64,000 bases of DNA from an uncultured Acidimicrobiaceae bacterium (GCA_905182135.1 CAJJAG010000006.1:434001-498000); one strand, 5' to 3'. Counted from the first letter of the stretch, positions 46,253-54,544 are shown. Translations and numbers: made by a program. The notes: a model not told the origin generated them from the letters alone.

Positions 46253-46912
46253 TCAGCGGGCTTGGAAGGTGGCAGGTGTGGCACCGAAAACGATCTGATC
46301 GCCTGGCTGCAATCGGACCTCGGTTACGAAGGCTGCATTGACCGTCGTGCCGTTGGTGGAGCCATGATCGGTCAGCATCCAACCGCCGGGGACCCGTTGA
46401 ATGACGGCGTGATTCCTGCTCACGTTTTCATCGCTCAGGACCAGCGAACAGTTCGGAAGACGCCCGACCGAAAAGGCACTGTCACCAATGGCAAATCGTT
46501 CGCCAGTCTCCATGACGAGTTCGGCATTAGTCAGCGTGGTGGCGCCCTCGCGCCATTGCGCCTGTACCTGCAGCGTGCCTTCGGGGTACTCGGTCGCTTC
46601 GACAAGCACAACCGAAACTGGACCGAGAAGACGGTAATTTTCATCGACAATATGGGTGCGGGCAGCCGCGATCAGCTCGTTGGTCAGCGGCGTCTCAACC
46701 TCTTGGAAGCGCTCATAGTCCTCAGACGAGATGTAGACCCAGTAGTGATTCGGAACAGCGAGAGCACCATCGACTGCGACCGACTGGTTCGCATCGATCT
46801 CGCGGACAATCCGGCGTCCGATCTCGATCGGGTTCAATCCGCTTTTGAAGACGCGAGCAAACGTGCTCTCGACGAGGTGTTCTAACCGCCGTTCGAAATT
46901 CCGCAGCACCAC
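46253..46912 (-). CDS. fhaA: FHA-domain protein FhaA (DUF3662 N-domain)
   Basis: A 219-residue protein. Residues 1-120 match the DUF3662 domain of FhaA (VLRNFERRLEHLVESTFARV, SGLNPIEIGRRIVREID, NHYWVYISSEDYERF). Residues 140-215 are an FHA domain with SVGRLPNCSLVLSDENVSRN, HAVIQRVPGGW and DHGSTNGTTVN. Mycobacterial FhaA has a long disordered linker between the domains, which is much shorter here. It binds phosphorylated MviN pseudokinase and related wall-synthesis regulators. It is the first gene of the cluster, with a 39-base gap to fhaB, and starts at GTG. Confidence 0.94.
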   Translation of the reverse strand: MVLRNFERRLEHLVESTFARVFKSGLNPIEIGRRIVREIDANQSVAVDGALAVPNHYWVYISSEDYERFQEVETPLTNELIAAARTHIVDENYRLLGPVSVVLVEATEYPEGTLQVQAQWREGATTLTNAELVMETGERFAIGDSAFSVGRLPNCSLVLSDENVSRNHAVIQRVPGGWMLTDHGSTNGTTVNAAFVTEVRLQPGDQIVFGATPATFQAR

Positions 46913-46925
46913 GACAGGGATCCTA

Positions 46926-47642
46926 CTATCCGTTGCGATCCGCAGCGATCTGATCGGCCATCGTGACCAGGGTCTCGCCCCGGAACTCTCGCATCATGCG
47001 GCCGTACGCCCTGATATCAAGCGCTGCAAGAGCAGTTGCTTCCTCGATCGCTGTGGCTACGACCTGGCTATCGGGCACTACGCGATCTAGGAACCCCACG
47101 TCAACCGCACCGACCGGGTCAGTAAGACGAGCATTCGTAATCGAGCGCTGCAGATGGCGCTTGCTGATGCGTTCCCGAGCGATCGTGTAGGCCCAGTCAG
47201 GCAGGGTCATCCCAATCGCGACCTCGTTCAGCCCGACCTTGAACGGGCCTTCGGCGCCAACGCGTATGTCGGCACCGAGCAACATGAGCGCGCCAGCAGC
47301 CAGCGCGTGCCCCGTGCAGGCGGCGACGACAGGGACCGTTGCGCCGTAGATCTGGTGGACAAGCTCGCCGCCGTCGGCGACCATGGCAACAACAGCGCTG
47401 GCATCATCCGCTTGGATGACGCTGAGATCGAAGCCAGCACAGAACCGGCCTTCTCGGCCAGCGATCACTGCGGCGATGCAACCGGGGTCGGCCTCAGCTG
47501 CTGTAAGAGCTTTGCGGACGTCGGCGATCATCGACCTGGAGAGTGCATTGGCCTTACCGTCATCCATGGTGATCAGTGCGACGGAACGCGAATCTTGATC
47601 GCCGCCGACGTTGACGTGAGTTGTGACTACCTGTTCGGACAT
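46926..47642 (-). CDS. Enoyl-CoA hydratase/isomerase family protein
   Basis: A 238-residue crotonase-fold protein of short family length. VALITMDDGKANALSRSMIA is the N-terminal CoA-binding strand, and VIAGREGRFCAGFDLSVIQ gives the first oxyanion-hole loop. LMLLGADIRVGAEGPFKVGL is the second block. The usual catalytic Glu pair is not obvious; NEVAIGMTLPDWAY may carry one Glu. Several actinobacterial proteins of this type are annotated as crotonase-like. ATG 47642 (MSEQVVTTHVNVGG) has GGGG nearby. The frame stays open upstream through a 12-bp tandem repeat, giving a VPDL-repeat leader, but I see no credible start there. Confidence 0.88.
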   Translation of the reverse strand: MSEQVVTTHVNVGGDQDSRSVALITMDDGKANALSRSMIADVRKALTAAEADPGCIAAVIAGREGRFCAGFDLSVIQADDASAVVAMVADGGELVHQIYGATVPVVAACTGHALAAGALMLLGADIRVGAEGPFKVGLNEVAIGMTLPDWAYTIARERISKRHLQRSITNARLTDPVGAVDVGFLDRVVPDSQVVATAIEEATALAALDIRAYGRMMREFRGETLVTMADQIAADRNG

Positions 47643-47672
47643 CCCCGATTGATACGACAGCCACACCGCCGC

Positions 47673-47747
47673 CACCAAATCAGGCACCAAATCAGGCACC
47701 AAATCAGGCACCAAATCGGGCACCAAATCGGGCACCAAATCAGGCAC
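47673..47747. repeat. 12-bp tandem repeat, six copies, upstream of crotonase gene
   Basis: The unit caccaaatcagg is repeated six times (47673-47744), with copies four and five reading caccaaatcggg, and a seventh start (cac). It lies 30-105 bases upstream of the enoyl-CoA hydratase start. The unit length is a multiple of three. Confidence 0.97.
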
Positions 47748-47789
47748 TACGAGGCTTAGCCCATAGGTTCGATCCCGGCAGGGAAACAA

Positions 47790-47819
47790 CCGTAGCCCCA
47801 CCCAATGGCGAGGCTACGG
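47790..47819 (-). terminator. Terminator of tRNA-Leu
   Basis: Read on the reverse strand after the tRNA, CCGTAGCC pairs with GGCTACGG around a 14-base loop that can pair further, followed by TTGTTTCCC. It fits a tRNA terminator. Confidence 0.65.
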
Positions 47820-47833
47820 GCTTATTCTTACTG

Positions 47834-47917
47834 TGCGCGAGGGGGGACTTGAACCCCCACATCCCTAAGGACACAGGCACCTGAAGCCTGCGCGTCTGCC
47901 AATTCCGCCACTCGCGC
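47834..47917 (-). tRNA. tRNA-Leu (anticodon CAG)
   Basis: An 84-base class II tRNA on the reverse strand: acceptor GCGCGAG/CTCGCGC, anticodon arm CAGGC-TTCAGGT-GCCTG with anticodon CAG, variable arm TGTCCTTAGGGAT, T-arm GGGGG-TTCAAGT-CCCCC, discriminator A. No CCA is encoded. Confidence 0.96.
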
Positions 47918-48253
47918 GTAGCGCTCAGCATTAGTGAGCCGGATCACTCTATCTGTCCACCTAGGGGAACGGGCAAGCCAATTCGCGAACAACAGCGCCG
48001 GAGAACGAGCGTCACCACTTCTAGCGCCATATCGGCGTGTGCACTGCGGGCATGACCACAAAACAACCCAAACTCGCACCCACCGCTTCGGCTCGCGGTA
48101 ACACGCCGACCGCTTCAGCCCACAAACCCGCCAAACCCCAGCCCGGCCCTAACGTTCGCGCACCAGGCACCTTGCCATTAAGAGTACGACGATGTCACAC
48201 CGGCACGGTAGGTTCGGAGACGCTTCCCCCTGACGACCACAGGAAGCACTCTC
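47918..48253. other. Spacer without a supported gene
   Basis: About 0.34 kb between tRNA-Leu and the DUF2786 gene. A Pro/Lys/Thr-rich plus-strand frame (48052-48279) exists but overlaps the start of the next gene and has no family resemblance. The tRNA promoter must lie at the left end. Confidence 0.4.
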
Positions 48254-48952
48254 GTGACAACAATTATCAACCGCGTTAAAGCTCTTATCGCCAAAGCCGA
48301 GTCATCGCCGTACCCCCCAGAGGCCGATGCCTTCATGGCCAAGGCCCAAGAACTCATCAATGACCATGCCATCGACCAGGCCCGTCTTACTGGCGCTGAT
48401 CCCACCTCGGTCGGCCACGAGACCTTGCAGATGAAGGGCACCTACACCAAAGAGCGCTGCCTGATCTGGAGCGCCGCAGCCAACGCTAACCGGTGCCAAA
48501 TCCTGACACTGTCGACCTACGGCAGTTCGAAAATCAGTAATCTGACGTTGATCGGACGCGAACAAGATCGCCAACTCGTTCGTCTGCTCGCTACTTCGCT
48601 TGAGCTCCAAGCGGTTCGTCGCCTTGACGATCTCGACCCAAACGCGACTACCGGCAGCCCTGTGGTGCAACGCCGAAGCTTCCTGCGAGGTTTCGCACTC
48701 GAAGTCGCAGACCGGCTCCGGCGGTCAGGCCATACCCATGCCGTTGTCAGCCAAGCAGCCGAGCAGGCATTGGTTCTGGCCCGTGACGCGGTCGATCGTT
48801 ATGTGGGCGAGAACTTCGATGTCAGCAGCGGCCGACGCGGCTCGGCACAACATGATGGCATGGCGTTCTCACATGGCCGACGCGCAGGAGCGCGGGCCGA
48901 CGTCGGCTCGACCCGAATCGGCAGCGACCGGCGATCGTTGCCACCCGGCTGA
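48254..48952 (+). CDS. DUF2786 domain protein
   Basis: A 232-residue protein whose first 45 residues (IINRVKALIAKAESSPYPPE, AFMAKAQELINDHAID) match the DUF2786 helix pair found in phage and bacterial proteins of unknown function. The middle contains ANANRCQILTLSTY and LTLIGREQDRQLVRLLATSL, and the C-terminus is Arg/Gly-rich and probably disordered. The GTG start has GGAAG eight bases upstream. It stands alone. No catalytic residues are recognised. Confidence 0.8.
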   Translation: MTTIINRVKALIAKAESSPYPPEADAFMAKAQELINDHAIDQARLTGADPTSVGHETLQMKGTYTKERCLIWSAAANANRCQILTLSTYGSSKISNLTLIGREQDRQLVRLLATSLELQAVRRLDDLDPNATTGSPVVQRRSFLRGFALEVADRLRRSGHTHAVVSQAAEQALVLARDAVDRYVGENFDVSSGRRGSAQHDGMAFSHGRRAGARADVGSTRIGSDRRSLPPG

Positions 48953-49091
48953 TCCTCACAAAAGACAGTGGCACCCCGAGATCGTCCTACTCTGCACTAG
49001 AACGACCAGTACCCGGGTCATTGCTTCGGCCTGCTGGTTAGAAACTAAAGACACGGCGCGAATGTACTTGTGGCACTTCGGGGCGAGAGGA

Positions 49092-49574
49092 TTAAACGGT
49101 TGGGCTTTCACCGCTGGGCGTATCGTCGCCACCACCGGCAAAATCTGCAATCGACGGAATGCCAATGCCTACATCCTTGCCAGACAAAAAGGCACCTGCG
49201 GCAGTTGCTGCGGTCGCAATCAGGCCGAGATACAGCCCCAACGAGACAAAGCTCGTCTGAGTAAGCCAACGCAGCAGTACAAAGACGAAGCCGACAGCTG
49301 CCAGGACCATGGCGAACTCCTCTGTTTCCATACTGCCGACGGTAGCTTCGAAGACCCCCATGGCCTTCAGGGCAATAAGCATTCCAGCCGCTAAGGCAAG
49401 CAAGCATCCAGACCAGGCAAAGAAACCAGCACCCCACGCATTAACGCTCACATTCAAGCCTGGCAGGTCAAAGCCGTAGTCGAAGCTGTACCAAGGGAGG
49501 ATCGATGCGATAAAGGCCACAATCCCACCGCCCACAGCGATCAGATTGTTTTGGGTGAGTTTGCTGAAGTCCAT
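49092..49574 (-). CDS. Small integral membrane protein of unknown function
   Basis: A 160-residue protein with four hydrophobic helices (LIAVGGGIVAFIASILPWYS, FFAWSGCLLALAAGMLIALK, FAMVLAAVGFVFVLLRWLTQ, LGLYLGLIATAATAAGAFLS) and a Gly/Asp/Ser-rich tail. The short LPWYSFDYGFDLPGLN loop after helix 1 recurs in unnamed actinobacterial membrane proteins. ATG 49574 follows GAGGGACC; the upstream in-frame start at 49616 is less likely. No function can be assigned. Confidence 0.75.
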   Translation of the reverse strand: MDFSKLTQNNLIAVGGGIVAFIASILPWYSFDYGFDLPGLNVSVNAWGAGFFAWSGCLLALAAGMLIALKAMGVFEATVGSMETEEFAMVLAAVGFVFVLLRWLTQTSFVSLGLYLGLIATAATAAGAFLSGKDVGIGIPSIADFAGGGDDTPSGESPTV

Positions 49575-49903
49575 GAAGGTCCCTCTCAACGGATTCGCTC
49601 CACCTCGAAGTAACAAGTTTCGCGTCTATTACTCGTGGAGTCTTGCAAAAATCTGTGGCCAATTCAGGCTCTCGCTTCCCAGAACGAGTCCCGAAACGCC
49701 AAAACCTTGTTACTGGGCGGTTCTTGTTGAGATTTGGACCAACTTTTAGTGCTCAACAATCAGTCCGTAAGTCTTCATCGATTGTCGTTCCCTGAAATAA
49801 TGCGCTTTGGACAACTCGCATCTCGACGACTCGCCCTTCGACCGCAGAGGTGATCCTCGACGACGGACCGCTGTGTTGAGACACCCACAGTTCGGCTGGC
49901 AGG
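49575..49903. other. Spacer with no visible feature
   Basis: About 0.33 kb between a membrane protein gene and the end of the metallo-hydrolase gene. I see no gene, repeat or RNA signature. The membrane protein promoter is expected at its left end. Confidence 0.4.
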
Positions 49904-50614
49904 CTATTGGCCGAACATCATCAGCCATTGCTCGGCGGACTTAGGGGCGAACACGTAATTGTACTCGCGGGTCTTTTCCATCGACTGTGACGACTCAGGC
50001 GAATAGAGGTGACCAGGAAAGAGCACGGCCTCGTCGGGCACGTGCGCCAGTCGCTGGGTAAGCGTTGTGTACAACTCCGCTGGGTCACCACCAGGCAGGT
50101 CAGTGCGACCGCAACCCTCAATGAATAAGGTGTCACCGCCAAGGAAGTGATTATCGACCAGGAACGTCTGGCTGCCGGGTGTATGCCCTGGCGTATGGAT
50201 TAATTCAATAGGTACGTCACCAACCATCATCGTGTCGCTGCCATCATGGATTATCAGATCATCATCGCTCACCCCTGTGACCTTGCGAACAAACTCGGCT
50301 TCGGCCGCCTGGACATGCACCGGAATCTGCTTCTGGGTGAGCAACTCAGCGATGCCCTCAAGCTTGTAACCCATCATGGATCCGCCAACATGGTCAGCGT
50401 GATAGTGCGTGGCGAGCGCACCGACGATCTCCATGCCGTCGGTCTCAGCAAGTTCGATCAAGTCGCCCACGTTGTACGCCGGATCAACAATCACGGCCTT
50501 GCCTGCTTCGGGGTCTCCAACCAGGTAACAGAAGTTGCGCATCTGGCGTGCGATCTGATCATCCTTGGCGAAGTCTCGCCCAGACAACAGTTGGCGGAAG
50601 TACAGGTTCGACAT
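49904..50614 (-). CDS. Metallo-beta-lactamase-fold hydrolase (glyoxalase II/persulfide dioxygenase-like)
   Basis: A 236-residue MBL-fold enzyme. The metal site motif is THYHADHVGG (HxHxDH) at about residues 69-76, followed by HTPGHTPGSQTFLV and GGDTLFIEGCGRTDLPGGDP, then LFPGHLYSPESS. This pattern is shared by glyoxalase II and persulfide dioxygenases (ETHE1-like). The FIEGCGRTDLPGGD segment favours the latter type. The N-terminal Phe/Tyr-rich start (MSNLYFRQLLSGRDFAKDD) is common in actinobacterial members. It would use iron or zinc. It stands alone and reads away from pheA. Confidence 0.9.
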   Translation of the reverse strand: MSNLYFRQLLSGRDFAKDDQIARQMRNFCYLVGDPEAGKAVIVDPAYNVGDLIELAETDGMEIVGALATHYHADHVGGSMMGYKLEGIAELLTQKQIPVHVQAAEAEFVRKVTGVSDDDLIIHDGSDTMMVGDVPIELIHTPGHTPGSQTFLVDNHFLGGDTLFIEGCGRTDLPGGDPAELYTTLTQRLAHVPDEAVLFPGHLYSPESSQSMEKTREYNYVFAPKSAEQWLMMFGQ

Positions 50615-50740
50615 ACCTCTAGCCTAGATCCGCTACTTCCCCCGACCGCCACCAGCGCTTGAGACACCTCCGATGTACGCGTCCCAAGCGAGCTTGACCA
50701 GAAACAGCCAAAGGTTCGAGGCGTTGCGTTCTAGAGTCGT

Positions 50741-51676
50741 GTGGTGACTTCACAGCGCTCAATTGGCTACCTGGGGCCCCATGGCACCTTTACAGAGCAG
50801 GCGGTGCTCTCTGAGCCCGACCTGGCCGAATATGACGGCCATCTCTTTACCTCTATGCCCGCGGTCTTGAACGCAGTCGAGAGCGGTGAACTCGACCTTG
50901 GGTTCGCTGCAATCGAGAACAGCATCGAGGGCACCGTCAACGCAACGATTGACACGCTTGCGTTTTCGTCGAACCTGCTGATTCAGCGCGAGGTCGTCAT
51001 TCCGATCTCGATGGAACTACTGGTTGCACCCGGCACCACCCTTGAGTCAATTGAAACGGTCGTTTCGTTCCCGCACGCCATCGCTCAATGTCGGGTCTGG
51101 CTGGCCGAACACCTTCCAGGCGCCCGCCATAGCGCTGCGAACTCAACCGCCGACGCAGTCGAACTCGTCGCCACAGCCGGAGACCCAACAGTTGCCGCTA
51201 TCGGTAATCGACTGGCCGGTTCGATCTATGGCCTGGCCGAGTTAGCGAACAGCATTGAAGACACCGAAGACAACCAAACACGCTTCGTGACCGTTGCTCG
51301 CCAGGGCGTCCCGAAGATCACGGGCAACGACAAGACCTCAATCGTGATCTTTCAGCGTGATGACCGCCCAGGCTCGTTGCTATCAATCCTGCAAGAATTC
51401 TCAGCCCGCCAGATCAACCTTTCCAAGCTCGAGAGCCGGCCCACCAAAAAGGGCTTGGGAAACTATTGTTTTATTATGGATCTAGATGGGCATATCTCTG
51501 ATGCCGTCGTGGCCGACGCCTTAAAAAACATTATGGCCAAACAGGCTGACGTCAAGTTCTTGGGGTCCTACCCGACCGCCGGAACCGGAGCGACCCAGGT
51601 CCGTGCTGAAGCCAATGCCGCATGGCGGTCCGCTGAGGACTGGCTCGCTGGCGTCCAATCTCAGATCAATGACTGA
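50741..51676 (+). CDS. pheA: Prephenate dehydratase
   Basis: A 311-residue enzyme that converts prephenate to phenylpyruvate in phenylalanine synthesis. The catalytic domain has IGYLGPHGTFTEQAVL, FAAIENSIEGTVNATIDTLA and the catalytic Thr in EDNQTRFVTVAR. The C-terminal ACT domain (about 205-285) has KTSIVIFQRDDRPGSLLSIL and NLSKLESRPTKKGLGNYCF, the phenylalanine feedback site (ESRP). It starts with tandem GTG codons at 50741. Its stop overlaps the following membrane protein start by eight bases. Confidence 0.95.
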   Translation: MVTSQRSIGYLGPHGTFTEQAVLSEPDLAEYDGHLFTSMPAVLNAVESGELDLGFAAIENSIEGTVNATIDTLAFSSNLLIQREVVIPISMELLVAPGTTLESIETVVSFPHAIAQCRVWLAEHLPGARHSAANSTADAVELVATAGDPTVAAIGNRLAGSIYGLAELANSIEDTEDNQTRFVTVARQGVPKITGNDKTSIVIFQRDDRPGSLLSILQEFSARQINLSKLESRPTKKGLGNYCFIMDLDGHISDAVVADALKNIMAKQADVKFLGSYPTAGTGATQVRAEANAAWRSAEDWLAGVQSQIND

Positions 51677-52115
51677 CACACCGGCGCCCGCGCCAACTGC
51701 TTTGGCGATCGCTCCTGTGGCAGATCGCATCGTCTTTGCACTGCGACAGGCTGGCCTACTTGGCGTCGCTTTGTTGGTGGCCGGCACGGTAACTGAACGC
51801 CTTCGCCCCGACCAATCGCTTGACCGAGGCATCGCCTCGACGGCGTTTCTGTGGGCAATCGTCTTATGGCTATGTGTACTGCTCTTCAATGCAATCGCCT
51901 TTGACCAACCTCGCTCCCATACGCACGAGGGCATCGCTCTCTACGTCGCCACAGGCATTGATGTGCTGGTGTTCTTCACCGGCCTCGTCACGCTCAATGA
52001 CGGCTCAGCCGGCCGTCGATTCGTGTATCTGTTAGCAACAAGCCTGGGCGCCATCATGTTCTGGTGGGCCATGATCAGCTTGGGTTTCCTGGTCACCAAA
52101 CACCTGCGGACATAG
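51669..52115 (+). CDS. Membrane protein of unknown function, coupled to pheA
   Basis: A 148-residue protein with a Pro/Ala-rich N-terminus (MTDTPAPAPTALAIAPVADR) and four hydrophobic helices: LLGVALLVAGTVTE, TAFLWAIVLWLCVLLFNAIA, GIDVLVFFTGLVTL and LLATSLGAIMFWWAMISLGF. The ATG overlaps the last eight bases of pheA, so it is translated from the same mRNA. I do not recognise a family and do not infer a role in amino-acid synthesis from the overlap alone. Confidence 0.75.
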   Translation: MTDTPAPAPTALAIAPVADRIVFALRQAGLLGVALLVAGTVTERLRPDQSLDRGIASTAFLWAIVLWLCVLLFNAIAFDQPRSHTHEGIALYVATGIDVLVFFTGLVTLNDGSAGRRFVYLLATSLGAIMFWWAMISLGFLVTKHLRT

Positions 52116-52302
52116 TCGGCCCTTTAACTCGTCGCTGTCCTCCGTCATCCCTCTTGCACTCTCGTCATCCATGGGCCTAAAACAGAGCTGGGTAATTCGG
52201 CTTCGTCTCGCCCTTCACTGAACGCTCGTCCGAGCCAGATGCTCAACAGCCCCGACATGCGGCATAACGACGGATGTCTCGGCCATGACACATCGAGTTC
52301 AA
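52116..52302. other. Spacer after the pheA operon
   Basis: No gene is supported in this stretch before the 14-bp tandem repeat. It separates the pheA transcript from the tRNA-Ser(TGA) terminator on the other strand. Confidence 0.4.
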
Positions 52303-52355
52303 CATGCTGTGTGATTCATGCTGTGTGATTCATGCTGTGTGATTCATGCTGTGAT
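52303..52355. repeat. 14-bp tandem repeat next to tRNA-Ser terminator
   Basis: catgctgtgtgatt occurs three times exactly (52303-52316, 52317-52330, 52331-52344), then catgctgtgat (52345-52355). It abuts the T-rich tail of the reverse-strand tRNA-Ser(TGA) terminator. Confidence 0.95.
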
Positions 52356-52363
52356 AAAAACGT

Positions 52364-52397
52364 AAAGAACCCCCGAGCAAAGCTCAGAGGCTCTTCA
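52364..52397 (-). terminator. Terminator of tRNA-Ser(TGA)
   Basis: On the reverse strand AAGAGCCTCTGAGC pairs with GCTCGGGGGTTCTT (with G-T pairs) around TTT, and the tail is TACGTTTTTATC. Confidence 0.85.
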
Positions 52398-52420
52398 TTG
52401 TGTTGCCGAGAACACGAGAG

Positions 52421-52507
52421 CGGAAGGAGGGGGATTCGAACCCCCGGGACCCGTGAAGGCCCATTAGTTTTCAAGACTAACGCAATCGTCCGCTCTGCCA
52501 TCCTTCC
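52421..52507 (-). tRNA. tRNA-Ser (anticodon TGA)
   Basis: An 87-base class II tRNA on the reverse strand: acceptor GGAAGGA/TCCTTCC, anticodon arm TTAGT-CTTGAAA-ACTAA (anticodon TGA, codon UCA and relatives), long variable arm, T-arm GGGGG-TTCGAAT-CCCCC, discriminator G. CCA is not encoded. It is divergent from tRNA-Ser(GCT) 80 bases away. Confidence 0.96.
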
Positions 52508-52586
52508 ATCATCGATACTAGCGAGCGCAACAGACGATTTGGCCGCTAAAGTTGCGATTCGATTTGCTGCGTGCAGCGAATCGACT

Positions 52587-52675
52587 GGAGAGGTGGCCGA
52601 GTCCGGTTGAAGGCGCATCCCTGCTAAGGATGTAACGGGGCAACCTGTTCGAGGGTTCGAATCCCTCTCTCTCCG
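52587..52675 (+). tRNA. tRNA-Ser (anticodon GCT)
   Basis: An 89-base class II tRNA: acceptor GGAGAGG/TCTCTCC with a terminal wobble pair, anticodon arm CATCC-CTGCTAA-GGATG (anticodon GCT, codons AGC/AGU), long variable arm, T-arm GAGGG-TTCGAAT-CCCTC, discriminator G. CCA is not encoded. Confidence 0.96.
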
Positions 52676-52699
52676 CTCCTATGTTGTCGATAACGCAAC

Positions 52700-52740
52700 A
52701 AAGAACCTCTGAACTTCGTTCAGGGGTTCTTTACGTTTTG
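52700..52740 (+). terminator. Terminator of tRNA-Ser(GCT)
   Basis: A near-perfect stem aaagaacctctgaac / gttcaggggttcttt around ttc begins 25 bases after the tRNA and is followed by acgttttg. It resembles the other tRNA-Ser terminators in this window. Confidence 0.88.
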
Positions 52741-52908
52741 GACGATGACGGGTTTCGCTTCGAGAACAACGCTTGCCAACCAGACCATGGCACCGCCCCA
52801 AGGTTCGGCCCTTGGAGCGGCAGAGAGTCCCTGGGAATCGGCACCGCCTCGGCACCAACCTCTCCACTAGAACTGAGCGTGGATGATGGCCGACTGGGTT
52901 CTCGGTTC

Positions 52909-54120
52909 TTAGCCGACAAGAATAGGGATGTTGCGTGGTCCGCGAATCTGGCCCGTCGACCAAGTCACCTCTGCCCCTGGCTCAAGCGAGTACTCAGGAA
53001 TAGCGTCAAGCCAGGTCTCGACGGCAATCGTCATTTCAAGTCGAGCCAGGTTCGACCCCAAACAACGGTGGATCCCGACGCCGAATGCGATATGGCGATT
53101 CTGAGCCCGATCAATAACCACCTCGTCGGCTCGTTCGAAGACCTCAGGATCGCGGCAGGCAATAGGGTAGGTCATCAAGACGTGATCGCCCTGGCGAAAC
53201 TCGACTCCGCGAACTTCGGTGTCGTTGAGCACTCGTCGCATCACATTGACGGGAGCATACGCGCGCAGCAACTCTTCGACAGCCGTCGGTATCAGTGAAG
53301 GTTCAGCGACAAGGCGACGCCGATCATCGGGGTGCTGAGCGAGATGCCAAAGTGCTGCGCCGATTGAGCTCCACGTCGTGTCGATACCGGCGACGAGCTG
53401 AAGCACCAGCATGCGTTCAATGGTGTCATCATCGAGCGGTCTCCCATCGAGCTCAATCGATACAAGATGGCTAACAAGATCCTCGCCCGGGTTCTGACGG
53501 CGCTCCCGCATGACCCCAGCCATATAACCGCGAACCTCGCTCATAGCACTGCGAAGAGTGTCAGCGTCGTTGGCCCCAACACCGAGAATCCCTTCGATCC
53601 ACATACGAAACCGGTCACCGTGTTCAGGATCGATACCGAGAATCGCCGCAATGGCACCAACCGGAATGTGTTGTGAGTAGTCCGTTGCGGCATCGCCCCG
53701 CCCTCGTTCGACGATGGCCTGGACACGGGTGCGACAATCAGCTGTGAGGTGATCCCGCCATGCTTCGATGCGTTTCGGACCAAAGAATGGCAGTAACACA
53801 CGTCGTAAGTCGTGATGCTCCGGAGGGTCCGTATTGATGGGTGGAAACAGTCCGCGTTCAGTAGTTCCACCTCGTCGCAATCCATGGTGCACGCTCGAAA
53901 ATGACTCAACGTCATGAGCAATGCCGACAACGTCTTCGTAGTGCAAGGGCATCCACACCCCTTCGTTAAATCGCTCAGTGTGAGCGATTGGACACCGAGC
54001 ACGCAGGTCTTCAACAATGGGGTAAGGGTTGGAAGTCCAATTCTGATCGTTGAGATCCCAGTCAGTCGCAAAGTCTTGGACATCAGCGATGCCCGTTCTC
54101 AGATCCTCATTGCTGCTCAT
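52909..54120 (-). CDS. Cytochrome P450
   Basis: A 403-residue P450 of normal bacterial length. The I-helix oxygen-activation motif is LVAGIDTTWSSI, and ExxR is VEELLR. The heme-binding loop FGVGIHRCLGSNLARLE has C353 as the axial thiolate. It is a soluble monooxygenase needing ferredoxin or another reductase, none of which is encoded adjacent. The substrate is not inferable. ATG 54120 (MSSNEDLRTG) has AGGGG just upstream; a frame extension to 54144 is unlikely. A small secreted-type frame lies 17 bases upstream. Confidence 0.93.
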   Translation of the reverse strand: MSSNEDLRTGIADVQDFATDWDLNDQNWTSNPYPIVEDLRARCPIAHTERFNEGVWMPLHYEDVVGIAHDVESFSSVHHGLRRGGTTERGLFPPINTDPPEHHDLRRVLLPFFGPKRIEAWRDHLTADCRTRVQAIVERGRGDAATDYSQHIPVGAIAAILGIDPEHGDRFRMWIEGILGVGANDADTLRSAMSEVRGYMAGVMRERRQNPGEDLVSHLVSIELDGRPLDDDTIERMLVLQLVAGIDTTWSSIGAALWHLAQHPDDRRRLVAEPSLIPTAVEELLRAYAPVNVMRRVLNDTEVRGVEFRQGDHVLMTYPIACRDPEVFERADEVVIDRAQNRHIAFGVGIHRCLGSNLARLEMTIAVETWLDAIPEYSLEPGAEVTWSTGQIRGPRNIPILVG

Positions 54121-54137
54121 CAACACCCCTATGGTTT

Positions 54138-54353
54138 TCAGCACGATACAACGATGGGTCGGGCCGCTGCCACGGACCTCGAGTCCATCGACAACTCAGT
54201 CGGCGTCAACCAGGTCCCGCCTGGAACGACGGGTTCGGGGTCGGTTCGCTGACTGTTGGGGATCGACGCAGCCATTGCTGAAATTGGGTCGCCATCCGAA
54301 CCATCGATTACGAACAGAAAGAGACCTAACACAGTGATAGATCCGAGCTTCAT
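54138..54353 (-). CDS. Small putative exported protein upstream of P450 (uncertain)
   Basis: A 71-residue frame that starts MKLGSITVLGLFLFVIDGSD, which looks like a signal peptide or short anchor, followed by a Pro/Ser/Thr-rich part. AAAAGG precedes the ATG by about eight bases, and the stop lies 17 bases before the P450 start, so it could be the first gene of the same transcript. I do not recognise any family, and it may be a chance frame in a 420-base leader. Confidence 0.4.
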   Translation of the reverse strand: MKLGSITVLGLFLFVIDGSDGDPISAMAASIPNSQRTDPEPVVPGGTWLTPTELSMDSRSVAAARPIVVSC

Positions 54354-54544
54354 AACGTGCCTTTTCTTCGAGACTGAGTATCAAATATCAGCGCGTCAAA
54401 GTCCGTTATCTCTTGCCCGGTTCGCCGTTCGGCGGTGATCCTCGCCACCTCCTAGTAGTAATGCGCCAGCTGCAGATGTTGGCCACTACGTTGAATCAGA
54501 AAACTGCATTGCAGCCCGTAATTCGCGGGCTACGATATCAGCCT

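Noticed and set aside
47673-47747. CRISPR-like array
   Set aside because: The 12-bp units are directly adjacent with no spacers, and no cas gene is nearby. The other tandem repeats likewise have no spacers.
47643-47801. An N-terminal VPDL-repeat extension of the enoyl-CoA hydratase
   Set aside because: It would need a GTG inside the tRNA-Leu terminator, and the family start coincides with ATG 47642.
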